DNA of 64,000 nt from Bradyrhizobium sp. Tv2a-2 (GCF_000472425.1 NZ_AXAI01000027.1:1-64000); one strand, 5' to 3'; numbered from the stretch's first letter, positions 41,879-54,652 are shown. The notes: generated from the letters alone by a model not told the origin. Program-made: numbers and translations.

Positions 41879-41907
41879 ACCCCCGGCAGGCAACTGCCGG
41901 GGGTTTT
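41879..41907 (+). terminator. intrinsic terminator of the porin gene
   Basis: Stem CCCCCGGCAG / CTGCCGGGGG, loop GCAA, then TTTT, 28 bases after the porin stop. Confidence 0.85.
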
Positions 41908-42180
41908 CATGTGGGCGCGAGTCGGATTCGCGAGCGTCGTGTTGGCGCACTTGGGCAATGATGCGCAATCAGGAAGCCGAGCCCGCGGTGATGTTTTAAC
42001 TGCGCTTGCCTGCGTGCAGTCGGTGATGCAGATGGGACACATGACGGGGCAAGAGTCTGTGGAACAAAAAATCTGATTTACTCAAGTAATTGGATAACGT
42101 ATCTTTGCTTCAGTTGACCGGCCAAATCGTTGGACGGCAGCTTAGTCTCGGAGACGAGCCTACTTTTTGCTAAACCTCCA

Positions 42181-42212
42181 AAACCACCGGCGATGCCCCG
42201 CCGGTGGTTTTT
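42181..42212 (+). terminator. orphan intrinsic terminator, possible small RNA end
   Basis: Stem AAACCACCGGCG / CGCCGGTGGTTT with loop ATGCCC, running into TTTTT. No coding gene ends between it and the porin terminator 270 bases upstream, so it may end an unannotated small RNA; a small stem, CTCG-GAGA-CGAG, lies just before it. Confidence 0.6.
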
Positions 42213-42481
42213 CATTTTGGGCAGGCCGCGGCAGCAGCAAAAATCGGCCGTGAGCCGGTGCGCGGACGGACCGAAGCGCGCAGACCGGTTTGAAAAAGCA
42301 ACATCCGCGCCCCGTATGATTACGGATTGCGCGGGATTGCTGGGCTTTTTGAGCATTTCCGTCCCTGCTGCAGTGCGGGAGCCTACTTTGTTCATCTTCC
42401 CTTCATGCTGAAAAGCGCTTTTGGTATTTCGACTTAGACCGGTGTTCCCGCGGCGGGGGCGTCGGAGCGCACGGACGAATC

Positions 42482-44539
42482 ATGCTTGATCTTGCAATTG
42501 TTGGCGGCGGGCCGGGGGGCCTGATGAGCGCCTGGTACCTGAAGCGGAAGCTCGGGGAGCTTTGCCGCGTCACCATTTTCGAGTCGTCCGACCGGCTCGG
42601 CGGCAAGGTGCTGACGCGGAAATTCGATTCGGCGCCCGCAATGTATGAGGCGGGCGTCGCCGAGATTTATGACTACTCAATGACAGGCCCGGATCCGTTG
42701 CGTGAGCTGATCCAGCATTTCGGGCTGCAGACGATCCCGATGGATGCCGAGCAGGTCATGCTGGATGGCGAGCTGCTCAACGATGTGCGGGGCATGCGCC
42801 GCAAATACGGAGCGAAGACCGCGGAGGCGATCGAATCGTTCCGCAAGCGTTGCGGCGAGATGATTTCGCCGATCGAGTATTACGAAGGCGTCGGCGCGCA
42901 TGACAACGATCATCCGTGGAGCCAGATCAACGCGGACGAACTGCTCGACAAGGAGGTCGACGACGAGACCGCCCGGCGCTTCTTCAGGGTGATGGCGCGC
43001 TCCGATATCGCCACCGAAGGCCACAACACCAACGCCCTCAATGCGCTGAAGAATTTCGTGATGGATATCGACGGCTATATCGGCCTGTACTCGATCCAGA
43101 ACGGCAACGAGCAGCTGATCGAGTGCCTGCAGTCCGAGGTCGACGCGGATATCCAGCTCAATCACCGCGTTCTCAAGGTCGGCAAGACCGAGGCCGGCCG
43201 CTACCGCCTCAACATGATGAACGGCAAGGGCCCGGAGACGCGCGAATTCGATCTCGTGCTGGTATGCCTGCCGCACTCCTGGCTCGCAACGCTGGGCTGG
43301 GAAGGCGAGGCGCTGCGCAAGTCGATGGGCAAGCACGTCGCCTATTTCGATCGGCCGGCGCATTATCTGCGGGCCTCGCTCCTGTTCGATGAGCCGTTCT
43401 GGGGCGACAAGATCGCAGGCGCCTGGTTCATGTCGGAGGCCTTCGGCGGCTGCTGCGTCTACAATGAAGGCGCGCGGCACGATGTCGGCCGGCACGGCGT
43501 GCTCAATTTCCTGATTCCGGGCTCGGATGCGCTCGCCTTTGCCAATCTGAGCGATGCGGATCTGATCACGACCGCGCTGAAATCGCTGCCGGCCTCGCTC
43601 GGCGATGCGCGCGCACACTTCCTCGAAGGCAAGGTGCATCGCTGGCTGTCGTCGGTGAATGCCATCCCCGGCGGTCTTCCCGTGCGCGACGTCGTGACCA
43701 ACCACCGGCCCGAGCCAAAGCAGCATCCGGGCATCGTCCTGGTCGGCGACTACCTGTTCGATTCGACGCTGAACGGGCTGCTCGACTCCTCTGACGCGGC
43801 GACCGACATCATCCTGACCGAGATGATGCGGCTGCGCCGCGCGCGCGCCCAGAACGGCGAGCCTTTGTCGGACAAGATCGACCGCGGCTATTTCGAGAAC
43901 TATCGCGGTCTCGGTCCCTATCGCGAGGCCTGGCGGCACTTCACCGACCCCGACTATCTGCGCGAGATGATCCGCATCGTCTGGGGGCGGGAGCAGGGCT
44001 ACAAGCTCCTCATCGCGGGCTCGGCCAGCGGCGAACTGGTCGGCGCGCTGCGCGAGCGCGGGATCGACGCCTGGGGCATCGAGAACAACCGCTACATCCA
44101 CGGCAAGACGCCGAAGGAATTGAAGAAGTTCAACAAGCTCGGCTCGATCGTCGAGATCCCCTTCGCCGACAACGAGTTCGATTTCGTGTTCGAGACCAGC
44201 CTCTGCAACGTCGCCGGCAAGCAGGTCCCGCGCGCCATCCGCGAGTTCAATCGCGTGGTCGGCACCGGCGTGATCTTCGGATCGGTGACATCCGACATGG
44301 CGCCCACCCTGATCGACCGCTACGACCTGTTGCGCGGGGTGAAGAAGCTCGGCACCTGGTGGGAATGGTCGGAGCTGTTCTTCGGCAACGGTTTTGATCT
44401 GGCGATGCATCGCCACGACTGCACCGATGCGCTGTGGACGGCGACCCTTGCGGCGAACAAGGGGCCCGGCCGCTGGTATGCGGACTCCGACAGCCTGCGC
44501 TATTCGTTCTTCGATAAGGTCGGCGACGAAGAAGATTAA
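42482..44539 (+). CDS. FAD-dependent oxidoreductase fused to a methyltransferase-like domain
   Basis: 685 residues. Domain 1 (about 1-450) is an amine-oxidase/phytoene-desaturase type flavoprotein: dinucleotide motif IVGGGPGGLMSAWYL at 6-20, SSDRLGGKVLT and the C-terminal FAD motif VLVGDYLFDSTLNG near 420. Domain 2 (about 490-650) is Rossmann-like: LLIAGSASGELVGALRERG, then IPFADNEFDFVFETSLCNVA and FNRVVGTGVIFGSV, as in SAM methyltransferases, though the usual GxGxG is changed to GSASG. Substrate unknown. The ABC exporter gene follows 62 bases downstream, so the two may act together. Confidence 0.75.
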   Translation: MLDLAIVGGGPGGLMSAWYLKRKLGELCRVTIFESSDRLGGKVLTRKFDSAPAMYEAGVAEIYDYSMTGPDPLRELIQHFGLQTIPMDAEQVMLDGELLNDVRGMRRKYGAKTAEAIESFRKRCGEMISPIEYYEGVGAHDNDHPWSQINADELLDKEVDDETARRFFRVMARSDIATEGHNTNALNALKNFVMDIDGYIGLYSIQNGNEQLIECLQSEVDADIQLNHRVLKVGKTEAGRYRLNMMNGKGPETREFDLVLVCLPHSWLATLGWEGEALRKSMGKHVAYFDRPAHYLRASLLFDEPFWGDKIAGAWFMSEAFGGCCVYNEGARHDVGRHGVLNFLIPGSDALAFANLSDADLITTALKSLPASLGDARAHFLEGKVHRWLSSVNAIPGGLPVRDVVTNHRPEPKQHPGIVLVGDYLFDSTLNGLLDSSDAATDIILTEMMRLRRARAQNGEPLSDKIDRGYFENYRGLGPYREAWRHFTDPDYLREMIRIVWGREQGYKLLIAGSASGELVGALRERGIDAWGIENNRYIHGKTPKELKKFNKLGSIVEIPFADNEFDFVFETSLCNVAGKQVPRAIREFNRVVGTGVIFGSVTSDMAPTLIDRYDLLRGVKKLGTWWEWSELFFGNGFDLAMHRHDCTDALWTATLAANKGPGRWYADSDSLRYSFFDKVGDEED

Positions 44540-44601
44540 CCTCGTCGTCGCATTGCCGTAGTAACTTTGCTGAACGGGCGCCGATCGCTAAAGGTAAAGC
44601 G

Positions 44602-46686
44602 GTGGCGCGCTTGCCCTCTATCAGCGGTCATGCCGGCCGTGCAGCATCGGTTGGTCGAATGGCGCCCAAGCCTTCATTGTCCAGTGACAACGTCCGCGGC
44701 TCGCCGGAGGTGGGCGAGGCGAATGCGCGACTGACCGGACAGATTCCCGCCGCGCGGGTCCGCGAGGACAAGCCGGCGCCGCCGGCCGCCGAGCCGGAGG
44801 ACGAACAGGAGCTGGACGAGGACAACGAGGCGCTAGAGCTCGAGGACGACGAGGATGACGAGGACCTCGTCGTCTTTACCGCCAAGGAAGCTGCCGGCGC
44901 GCTCACCACCATCTACGGCTTCGTCAAGCCCTTCCTCGCCAACTACAAGAAGATCCTGGCATTCGTCAGCATCGGCGTGATGGTCGAGACGCTGTTCAAT
45001 GTCATCATGCCGCTCAGCCTCAAATTCCTGATCGACGATGCGCTCGGCGAGGAGGACTTCCAGGCGCTCTACCGCATCCTCGGTGTGCTCGCGACCGCAG
45101 GCATCTGCACCTCGATCGTGGCGGTCTGGTACGAACGGTGGGACGCGCGGCTGACGGCGGGGCTGTTGTCGGACGTGCGCACGATGCTGTTCGAGCATGT
45201 CCAGAACCTGCCGGCCGCCTATTTCCAGCGCACCAGGCGCGGCGAGATCCTGTCGCGCTTCTCGGTCGACATGGCGGCGTTCGAAGGCTCGATCAAGGGT
45301 TTTTCCGCCGGCGCCGCACTGCCGTTCCTCGAATTGATCGCCGGCATCATCCTGATGCTGTTCCTGAACTGGCAGCTTGCCGTGGTGGCGCTGCTGGTGT
45401 TCCCGATCACGCTGATCGGCCCGCGTATCCTCACCCCGAAGGCGGTGCAGGCCAATTACGAGCAGAAGCAGAACGAGGCCGCGCTGCTCGGAATGGTGCA
45501 GGAGAGCATCGCCGCGCAAGCCGTGGTCAAGGCGTTCACCCTGCAGCGCAAGGTGTTCGGCTGGTTCTCCTTCCGCAACGACGCAGCGCGCCACAAGATC
45601 GCCTCCGCTGTCTTCCTGTCGACCATGGTCGAGCGCACCGTGACCATCGCCGTGCTCCTGCTGCACCTCGTGGTGCTCGGGCTCGGTGCGTATCTTGCGA
45701 CCAAAGGCCAGATCACGATCGGCACCTTCGTCACCTTCGAGAGCGCGTTCTGGGAGGTGTCCTACAACATCGCCCATGTGATGCATTTCATCCCGCTGTC
45801 GATTTCTTCGGCCGCGGCCGTGCGCCACATCCAGGAGTTGCTCAACGAGCCGACCCGCGGCGCGGATCGCCCGGGCGCGCCTGATCTGCCCGACATCACC
45901 CACGACATCGCTTTCGAGCACGTTACCTTCCGGTATGAGGGCGCGCCCACGGCGGTATTGGATGATTTCTCGCTCAAGCTCGATGTCGGCAAGACGGTCG
46001 CGATCGTCGGCCCCAGCGGCTCGGGCAAGAGCACGTTGCTCAATCTGATCCTTCGCCTCTACGTGCCCGACGACGGTCGCGTCACCATCGACGGCGTCGA
46101 CATCCGCAGGGTGACGCTGGAATCGCTGCGGCGCTGCATGGCAGTGGTGTTCCAGGAGAACATGCTGTTCAACATGTCGATCCGCGAGAACATCCGCCTC
46201 GGCAAGCCCGATGCCACCGATGCCGAGGTCGAGGCCGCCGCGCGCAAGGCCGAGATCCACCGCTACATCATGAGCCTGCCGCAGAAATACGACACCCCCG
46301 TCGGCGAGCGCGGCGACACGCTCTCCGGCGGCCAGCGCCAGCGCATCGCGATCGCGCGCGCCATCATCCGCGATCCCACCGTGCTGCTGTTGGACGAGGC
46401 GACCTCCGCGCTCGACCAGACCACGGAAGCCGCCATCAACCGCACACTGCTCAAGCTCGCCAAGGGCAGGACCATGATCTGGTCGACCCACAGGCTGACG
46501 TCCGTGGTCGAGATGGACGAGATCATCGTGATCTCCGGCGGCAAGGCCATCGAGCGCGGCTCGCATGCGCAACTGCTCGCCAGAGGCGGCGTTTACCGCA
46601 AGCTGTGGGACGACCAGAGCCGCGCGCCGAGTGGCCCGAAGGAGGTCGTCGAGGATGACGATGAGGAGGACGGCGACGCGGATTGA
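44602..46686 (+). CDS. ABC exporter with fused membrane and ATPase domains
   Basis: 694 residues from a GTG start. The first 95 residues are a disordered, very acidic arm (runs of Glu and Asp, 68-92). A type-IV exporter membrane domain follows (about 105-395), then a nucleotide-binding domain: Walker A GPSGSGKST (about 470-478), signature LSGGQRQ (near 575), Walker B VLLLDEATS, H-loop STHR. The C-terminus is again acidic (VEDDDEEDGD). Related to MsbA/lipid or peptide exporters; it works as a dimer. The cargo might be a product of the upstream oxidase-methyltransferase, but this is inference. Confidence 0.88.
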   Translation: MARLPSISGHAGRAASVGRMAPKPSLSSDNVRGSPEVGEANARLTGQIPAARVREDKPAPPAAEPEDEQELDEDNEALELEDDEDDEDLVVFTAKEAAGALTTIYGFVKPFLANYKKILAFVSIGVMVETLFNVIMPLSLKFLIDDALGEEDFQALYRILGVLATAGICTSIVAVWYERWDARLTAGLLSDVRTMLFEHVQNLPAAYFQRTRRGEILSRFSVDMAAFEGSIKGFSAGAALPFLELIAGIILMLFLNWQLAVVALLVFPITLIGPRILTPKAVQANYEQKQNEAALLGMVQESIAAQAVVKAFTLQRKVFGWFSFRNDAARHKIASAVFLSTMVERTVTIAVLLLHLVVLGLGAYLATKGQITIGTFVTFESAFWEVSYNIAHVMHFIPLSISSAAAVRHIQELLNEPTRGADRPGAPDLPDITHDIAFEHVTFRYEGAPTAVLDDFSLKLDVGKTVAIVGPSGSGKSTLLNLILRLYVPDDGRVTIDGVDIRRVTLESLRRCMAVVFQENMLFNMSIRENIRLGKPDATDAEVEAAARKAEIHRYIMSLPQKYDTPVGERGDTLSGGQRQRIAIARAIIRDPTVLLLDEATSALDQTTEAAINRTLLKLAKGRTMIWSTHRLTSVVEMDEIIVISGGKAIERGSHAQLLARGGVYRKLWDDQSRAPSGPKEVVEDDDEEDGDAD

Positions 46687-46754
46687 GCGGATCTGATCCC
46701 TCGTCGTCGCGGCCGGCTTTCCGGCGGAATCGGCTTGTCGGCCGAAGGAGTGCA

Positions 46755-47978
46755 ATGACCGGCATCGCGCAACAGGTGGAGAGGGGCGGGAAGGGCTCCG
46801 CGCTTGAAGTGCTCGCGGTCTTTCTCAAGCTCGGCGTGAGTTGCTTCGGCGGGCCGATTGCCCATATCGGCTATTTTCGCGATGAGTTCGTCACCCGCCG
46901 CCGCTGGCTCGACGAGCAGGCTTATGCGGATCTGGTGGCGCTGTGCCAGTTCCTGCCCGGACCGGCGAGCAGCCAGGTCGGCTTCTCGATCGGCTTGATG
47001 CGCGCCGGTTATCTCGGTGGGCTTGCCGCCTGGACCGGCTTCACCCTGCCGTCCGCGATCCTGCTTGTGCTGTTCGCTTATGGCGCAACGTCGCTAAGCG
47101 GCCCGCTGGGCGGTGGATTGCTGCACGGGCTGAAGCTGGTAGCGGTGGCGATCGTGGCGCAGGCGGTGTTCGGCATGGCGCGCTCGCTGTGCCCGGATCG
47201 GGAGCGCGCATCGATATCGGTGATTGCCGCTGTCATCATTCTGTTCAGCACGGCTTCGCTCGCCCAGGTCGGCGCGATCGTGCTCGGCGGCGTCGCGGGT
47301 CTGTGGCTGTGCCGCGGCGCGCCGGCCGCCGAAGGTGGGCATGTCAGCATGCCGGTGTCACGCCGGGGCGGCCTCGCCGCGCTGGTCGCCTTTTTCGTGC
47401 TCCTGGTCGGCGTCCTCGCGGTGCAGGGGCGCGCGGGAGCAGGGGGGCTCGATCTGTTTGCCGCCTTCTACCGCTCGGGCGCGCTGGTGTTCGGCGGCGG
47501 TCATGTGGTGCTTCCGCTGCTGCGCGAAGCCTTCGTCGGGCCGGGCTGGCTGAGCGACGATGCCTTTCTAGCCGGTTATGGCGCGGCGCAGGCCGTGCCA
47601 GGGCCGCTCTTCACCTTTGCTGCCTATCTCGGGACCGTGGCGAAACCGGAGCCGCATGGCCTCGCTGGTGCTGCGATCGGTCTTTTCGGGATATTCCTGC
47701 CGGGGATCCTGATTCTCGTCGGAATGCTGCCGTTCTGGGATGCGCTCCGGAATCGGCCGAGCGCGCAGGCTGCGATGCGTGGAGTCAACGCGGCCGTAGT
47801 CGGCATTCTCGCGGCGGCTCTTTATAATCCGGTGTTCACGAGCGCGGTGAAGGCACCGCCCGATCTTGCTGTGGCGCTTGTCGGATTCGTCCTGCTGATC
47901 GCCTGGCGGGCACCGCCGCTCGTGGTGGTCATCGTTAGTGCCGTCGGCGGCATGGCGCTGTCCTTGGCGGGATACTGA
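46755..47978 (+). CDS. chrA: chromate transporter ChrA
   Basis: 407 residues starting MTGIAQQVERGGKGSALEVL, with AAGGAG 4 bases upstream; the frame open from 46683 overlaps the ABC gene end and is not needed. Two homologous CHR halves are visible: FLKLGVSCFGGPIAHIGYFR, CQFLPGPASSQVGF in the first, and FYRSGALVFGGGHVVLPLLR, AQAVPGPLFTFAAYLG in the second. By family, it exports chromate. Starts 68 bases after the exporter stop, so it may be co-transcribed. Confidence 0.92.
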   Translation: MTGIAQQVERGGKGSALEVLAVFLKLGVSCFGGPIAHIGYFRDEFVTRRRWLDEQAYADLVALCQFLPGPASSQVGFSIGLMRAGYLGGLAAWTGFTLPSAILLVLFAYGATSLSGPLGGGLLHGLKLVAVAIVAQAVFGMARSLCPDRERASISVIAAVIILFSTASLAQVGAIVLGGVAGLWLCRGAPAAEGGHVSMPVSRRGGLAALVAFFVLLVGVLAVQGRAGAGGLDLFAAFYRSGALVFGGGHVVLPLLREAFVGPGWLSDDAFLAGYGAAQAVPGPLFTFAAYLGTVAKPEPHGLAGAAIGLFGIFLPGILILVGMLPFWDALRNRPSAQAAMRGVNAAVVGILAAALYNPVFTSAVKAPPDLAVALVGFVLLIAWRAPPLVVVIVSAVGGMALSLAGY

Positions 47979-48643
47979 GGGCGATTCGGCGCGGGTGCCG
48001 CCACAGGCGGTCGAATCGACTGGCTCCGATGAATATAACACCCGGATAAAAAGGCGAGATGAGCCGCCTCTTGAAGCTCGGCCGGGAGGGTGCTGTAGAG
48101 GGGCAGGACTCCATACGTTCCGCGGTTGCGCGTTCGCCGAACAGGCGCGTTTCACAGGCGCAAAAGGCGCGTCTTCTCTTGTGGTTTCGCCTTGACTTGC
48201 CTATTTCACGCCTATACAAGGCCCGCACTTAACGACAGGCGGTGAGCAACGCCAACGTCGGCACGGATCACCCATTTCGCCTTTCAGGCCGTTTTGGCCT
48301 TATTGGCGGCGGGCACCACCCTCGACGAATGCCGCTCAAACGCTGTCGATTATAGCTAGGCAATGCCAGGACGATTTTGGTTCTTGAGAGCACGTCCTCT
48401 TGAGCTTGAATTCGGATGCATGACCTCGGTGGCAGGCTGAACAGCGAAAGCTGTTAAGCCGATTTACCGCGGTCCTCTGTGGCGTCGAAGCGCTTTCCGC
48501 TCAGCGATGGGCGGCTGGCGCGATTTCGCTTTGCGCGAATAGTTTTCGCGACCAAGGCGGCCCGGCGGGGCGGTGACCCCGAGACTTAAGGATTTTGCGA
48601 AGCCGAGAAACGGTTTCGCGCGAACTGGAAGGTGAAGGCCAAG
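47979..48643 (+). other. long upstream region of the str operon
   Basis: About 665 bases with no supported ORF. Contains the promoter candidate at 48191-48217 and a leader of about 425 bases with a small GGCC-TTTT-GGCC stem near 48287. Confidence 0.45.
48191..48217 (+). promoter_or_regulatory. sigma-70-type promoter candidate for rpsL operon
   Basis: CTTGAC (48191-48196) and CTATAC (48212-48217) match the alphaproteobacterial -35 and -10 forms with a 15-base spacer, shorter than ideal. It would leave a leader of about 420 bases. Confidence 0.45.
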
Positions 48644-49015
48644 ATGCCGACGATCAACCAACTGATCGCAAATCCGCGCGAAGTGCAGAAGTCGCGCAAG
48701 AAGGTGCCGGCGCTGCAGCAGTCGCCGCAGAAGCGGGGCGTGTGTACGCGCGTCTATACGACGACTCCGAAGAAGCCGAACTCGGCGCTTCGCAAGGTCG
48801 CCAAGGTGCGCCTGACCAACGGCTTCGAGGTAATCGGCTACATCCCGGGTGAGGGCCATAACCTGCAGGAGCACTCGGTGGTCATGATCCGCGGCGGCCG
48901 CGTCAAGGACTTGCCCGGCGTGCGCTACCACATTCTCCGCGGCGTCCTCGACACCCAGGGCGTCAAGAACCGCAAGCAGCGCCGTTCGAAGTACGGCGCG
49001 AAGCGTCCCAAGTAA
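48644..49015 (+). CDS. rpsL: 30S ribosomal protein S12
   Basis: 123 residues. Decoding-centre protein. The lysines in TTPKKPNSALRK and GGRVKDLPGVRYH, where streptomycin-resistance changes occur, are wild type. Start at MPTINQLI. First gene of the S12-S7-EF-G-EF-Tu operon, with a long upstream region. Confidence 0.97.
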   Translation: MPTINQLIANPREVQKSRKKVPALQQSPQKRGVCTRVYTTTPKKPNSALRKVAKVRLTNGFEVIGYIPGEGHNLQEHSVVMIRGGRVKDLPGVRYHILRGVLDTQGVKNRKQRRSKYGAKRPK

Positions 49016-49042
49016 GCCAAGCGGGACGAGGGAACAGATCAG

Positions 49043-49513
49043 ATGTCGCGTCGCCATTCTGCCGAAAAGCGTGAAGTGCTTCCGGACCCGAAGTTCGGGA
49101 ACATCATCATTACGAAGTTCATGAACTCGGTGATGTACGCCGGGAAGAAGTCGGTCGCCGAAGGTATCGTCTACGGCGCCCTCGGCATCATCGAGACCAA
49201 GACCAAGCAGAACCCGCTCCCTGTCTTCGAGCAGGCGCTGGAAAATGTCATGCCGACCATCGAGGTGCGTTCTCGCCGCGTCGGCGGTGCCACCTACCAG
49301 GTTCCGGTCGAGGTGCGCGCCGTGCGCCGCCAGGCCCTTGGCATCCGCTGGCTCATCTCGGCCGCTCGCGAGCGCAACGAGAAGACCATGACGGAGCGGC
49401 TCTCGGCGGAGCTGCTCGACGCGTCAAACAACAGGGGGAACGCCGTCAAGAAGCGTGAAGACGTGCACCGTATGGCGGAAGCCAACCGCGCCTTCTCGCA
49501 CTATCGCTGGTGA
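49043..49513 (+). CDS. rpsG: 30S ribosomal protein S7
   Basis: 156 residues. Binds the 3' major domain of 16S rRNA and nucleates head assembly. Recognised by EKREVLPDPKFGNIIITKFM and VGGATYQVPVEVR. 27 bases after rpsL. In E. coli S7 represses this operon. Confidence 0.97.
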   Translation: MSRRHSAEKREVLPDPKFGNIIITKFMNSVMYAGKKSVAEGIVYGALGIIETKTKQNPLPVFEQALENVMPTIEVRSRRVGGATYQVPVEVRAVRRQALGIRWLISAARERNEKTMTERLSAELLDASNNRGNAVKKREDVHRMAEANRAFSHYRW

Positions 49514-49549
49514 TCCGGCGAAACGAACGGAATTTGAAGGAATAACCCC

Positions 49550-51622
<2,073 letters not shown>

Positions 51623-51662
51623 TTGTCGCCAGCTGCAAGCTAGCGATTGAACGGAGAGTCAA

Positions 51663-52853
<1,191 letters not shown>

Positions 52854-52857
52854 GGAA

Positions 52858-52906
52858 GCGAATAGGAATGGCGGATAGCGAACAGGTCAATCCATTCGCT
52901 ATTCGC
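52858..52906 (+). terminator. long hairpin between tuf and rpsJ
   Basis: GCGAATAGGAATGG pairs with CCATTCGCTATTCGC (one bulged base) around a 20-base loop, just after the tuf stop. No T-tract, so partial attenuation or RNA processing at the str/S10 boundary is more likely than full termination. Confidence 0.5.
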
Positions 52907-52941
52907 CCCCGCTACTCGCCAGACAAAAGAAAGCTACGGCA

Positions 52942-53250
52942 ATGAACGGCCAGAATATTCGCATACGACTCAAGGCGTTCGACCATCGCATTCTCGATAC
53001 GTCGACCCGTGAGATCGTGAACACGGCGAAACGGACCGGCGCGCAGGTTCGCGGACCCATTCCGCTGCCGACCCGCATCGAGAAGTTCACCGTCAACCGT
53101 TCGCCGCACGTCGACAAGAAGAGCCGCGAGCAATTCGAGATGCGCACCCACAAGCGCCTTCTCGATATTGTCGATCCGACCCCGCAGACCGTCGATGCTC
53201 TCATGAAGCTCGACCTGGCCGCCGGTGTCGACGTCGAGATTAAGCTCTAA
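52942..53250 (+). CDS. rpsJ: 30S ribosomal protein S10
   Basis: 102 residues. Also the NusB/NusG partner in antitermination. Start [39 protein letters not shown] is the conserved loop. First gene of the S10 block. Confidence 0.97.
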
Positions 53251-53312
53251 GATTTCAATTCCGTCCGCCGCTTGAGAGAAGCGCGGACCAGAGAAGAACA
53301 GGAAGCACACCG

Positions 53313-54029
53313 ATGCGCTCCGGAGTGATCGCACAGAAGGTCGGGATGACGCGGGTCTTCACAGAGACCGGCGAGCATATCCCCGTGACCGTGCTGAAGC
53401 TGGGCAATTGCCAGGTCCTTGGTCACCGCACCAAGGAGAAGAATGGCTATGTCGCGCTGCAGCTTGGTTCGGGCAGCCGCAAGACCGTCTATATGCCCAA
53501 GGCCGAACGTGGACAGTTCGCGGTCGCCAAGGTTGAGCCGAAGCGCGACGTCCAGGAATTCCGCGTCTCCGAGGATGCGCTGATCCCGGTCGGTGCGGAG
53601 ATCCAGGCGGATCACTTCGTGGTCGGCCAGTTCGTCGACGTCACCGGCACCTCGATCGGTAAGGGTTTCGCGGGCGGCATGAAGCGCTGGAATTTCGGCG
53701 GTCTGCGCGCCACCCACGGTGTGTCGGTCTCGCACCGCTCGATCGGTTCGACCGGTGGCCGTCAGGACCCCGGCAAGACCTGGAAGAACAAGAAGATGCC
53801 CGGCCACATGGGTGTCGATCGCATTACCACGCTCAACCTGCGCGTGGTGCAGACCGACGTCGCGCGTGGCCTGATCCTGGTCGAGGGCGCCGTTCCCGGC
53901 TCCAAGGGCGGCTGGATCAGGGTGCGCGACGCCGTGAAGAAGCCGCTGCCGAAGGACGCGCCGAAGCCCGGCAAGTTCAAGGTCGTGGGTGATGCGGCTG
54001 CCGAAGCGCCGGCCGAGCAGGGAGCCTGA
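53313..54029 (+). CDS. rplC: 50S ribosomal protein L3
   Basis: 238 residues, longer than the E. coli protein because of a C-terminal Ala/Pro tail (DAAAEAPAEQGA). MRSGVIAQKVGMTRVFTETG and the central loop GVSVSHRSIGSTGGRQDPGK near the peptidyl transferase centre identify it. Ends 2 bases before rplD. Confidence 0.97.
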   Translation: MRSGVIAQKVGMTRVFTETGEHIPVTVLKLGNCQVLGHRTKEKNGYVALQLGSGSRKTVYMPKAERGQFAVAKVEPKRDVQEFRVSEDALIPVGAEIQADHFVVGQFVDVTGTSIGKGFAGGMKRWNFGGLRATHGVSVSHRSIGSTGGRQDPGKTWKNKKMPGHMGVDRITTLNLRVVQTDVARGLILVEGAVPGSKGGWIRVRDAVKKPLPKDAPKPGKFKVVGDAAAEAPAEQGA

Positions 54030-54031
54030 CG

Positions 54032-54652
54032 ATGGAACTGAAAGTCACGACCCTCGAAGGCAAGGACGCGGGCTCGGTCACGCTGTCGGATGCGATTTTC
54101 GGCCTCGAGCCGCGCGCCGACATCATCGCACGCTGCGTGCAGTGGCAGCTCAACAAGCGCCAGGCCGGCACCCACAAGGCCAAGGGCCGCGCCGAGATCT
54201 GGCGCACCGGCAAGAAAATGTACAAGCAGAAGGGCACCGGCGGCGCCCGTCACGGCTCGGCCCGCGTGCCGCAGTTCCGCGGCGGTGGCCGTGCCTTCGG
54301 CCCGGTGGTGCGTTCGCACGCCACCGACCTGCCGAAGAAGGTCCGCGCGCTGGCGCTCAAGCATGCGCTCTCGGCCAAGGCCAAGGACGGCGATCTCGTC
54401 GTGCTCGAGGCCGCCCAGCTCGAGGCCGCCAAGACCAAGGCGCTGCTCGGTCACTTCTCGGGGCTTGGTCTGACCAACGCGCTGATCATCGACGGCGCTG
54501 AGCTGCATAACGGCTTCGCCAATGCGGCCCGCAACATACCGAACATGGACGTGCTGCCGATCCAGGGCATCAACGTCTACGACATCCTGCGCCGTCAGAA
54601 GCTCGTGCTGACCAAGGCGGCAATCGATGCGCTGGAGGCGCGCTTCAAATGA
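54032..54652 (+). CDS. rplD: 50S ribosomal protein L4
   Basis: 206 residues. Lines the exit tunnel with the loop KGRAEIWRTGKKMYKQKGTG and RHGSARVPQFRGGGRAFGP. In many bacteria it represses the S10 operon. Overlaps rplW by 4 bases (ATGA). Confidence 0.97.
   Translation: MELKVTTLEGKDAGSVTLSDAIFGLEPRADIIARCVQWQLNKRQAGTHKAKGRAEIWRTGKKMYKQKGTGGARHGSARVPQFRGGGRAFGPVVRSHATDLPKKVRALALKHALSAKAKDGDLVVLEAAQLEAAKTKALLGHFSGLGLTNALIIDGAELHNGFANAARNIPNMDVLPIQGINVYDILRRQKLVLTKAAIDALEARFK

Larger units (their letters stand above)
41852..42481 (+). other. intergenic region with two terminators
   Basis: About 630 bases: the porin terminator (41879-41907), a second terminator-like hairpin (42181-42212) with no gene before it, and the upstream region of the oxidase fusion gene. 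No supported ORF. Confidence 0.5.

Noticed and set aside
42677..44416. 579-codon minus-strand ORF opposite the oxidase fusion
   Set aside because: Mirrors the codon pattern of the real gene and lacks motifs.
44833..46755. 640-codon minus-strand ORF opposite the ABC exporter
   Set aside because: Shadow of a gene with clear ATPase motifs on the plus strand.
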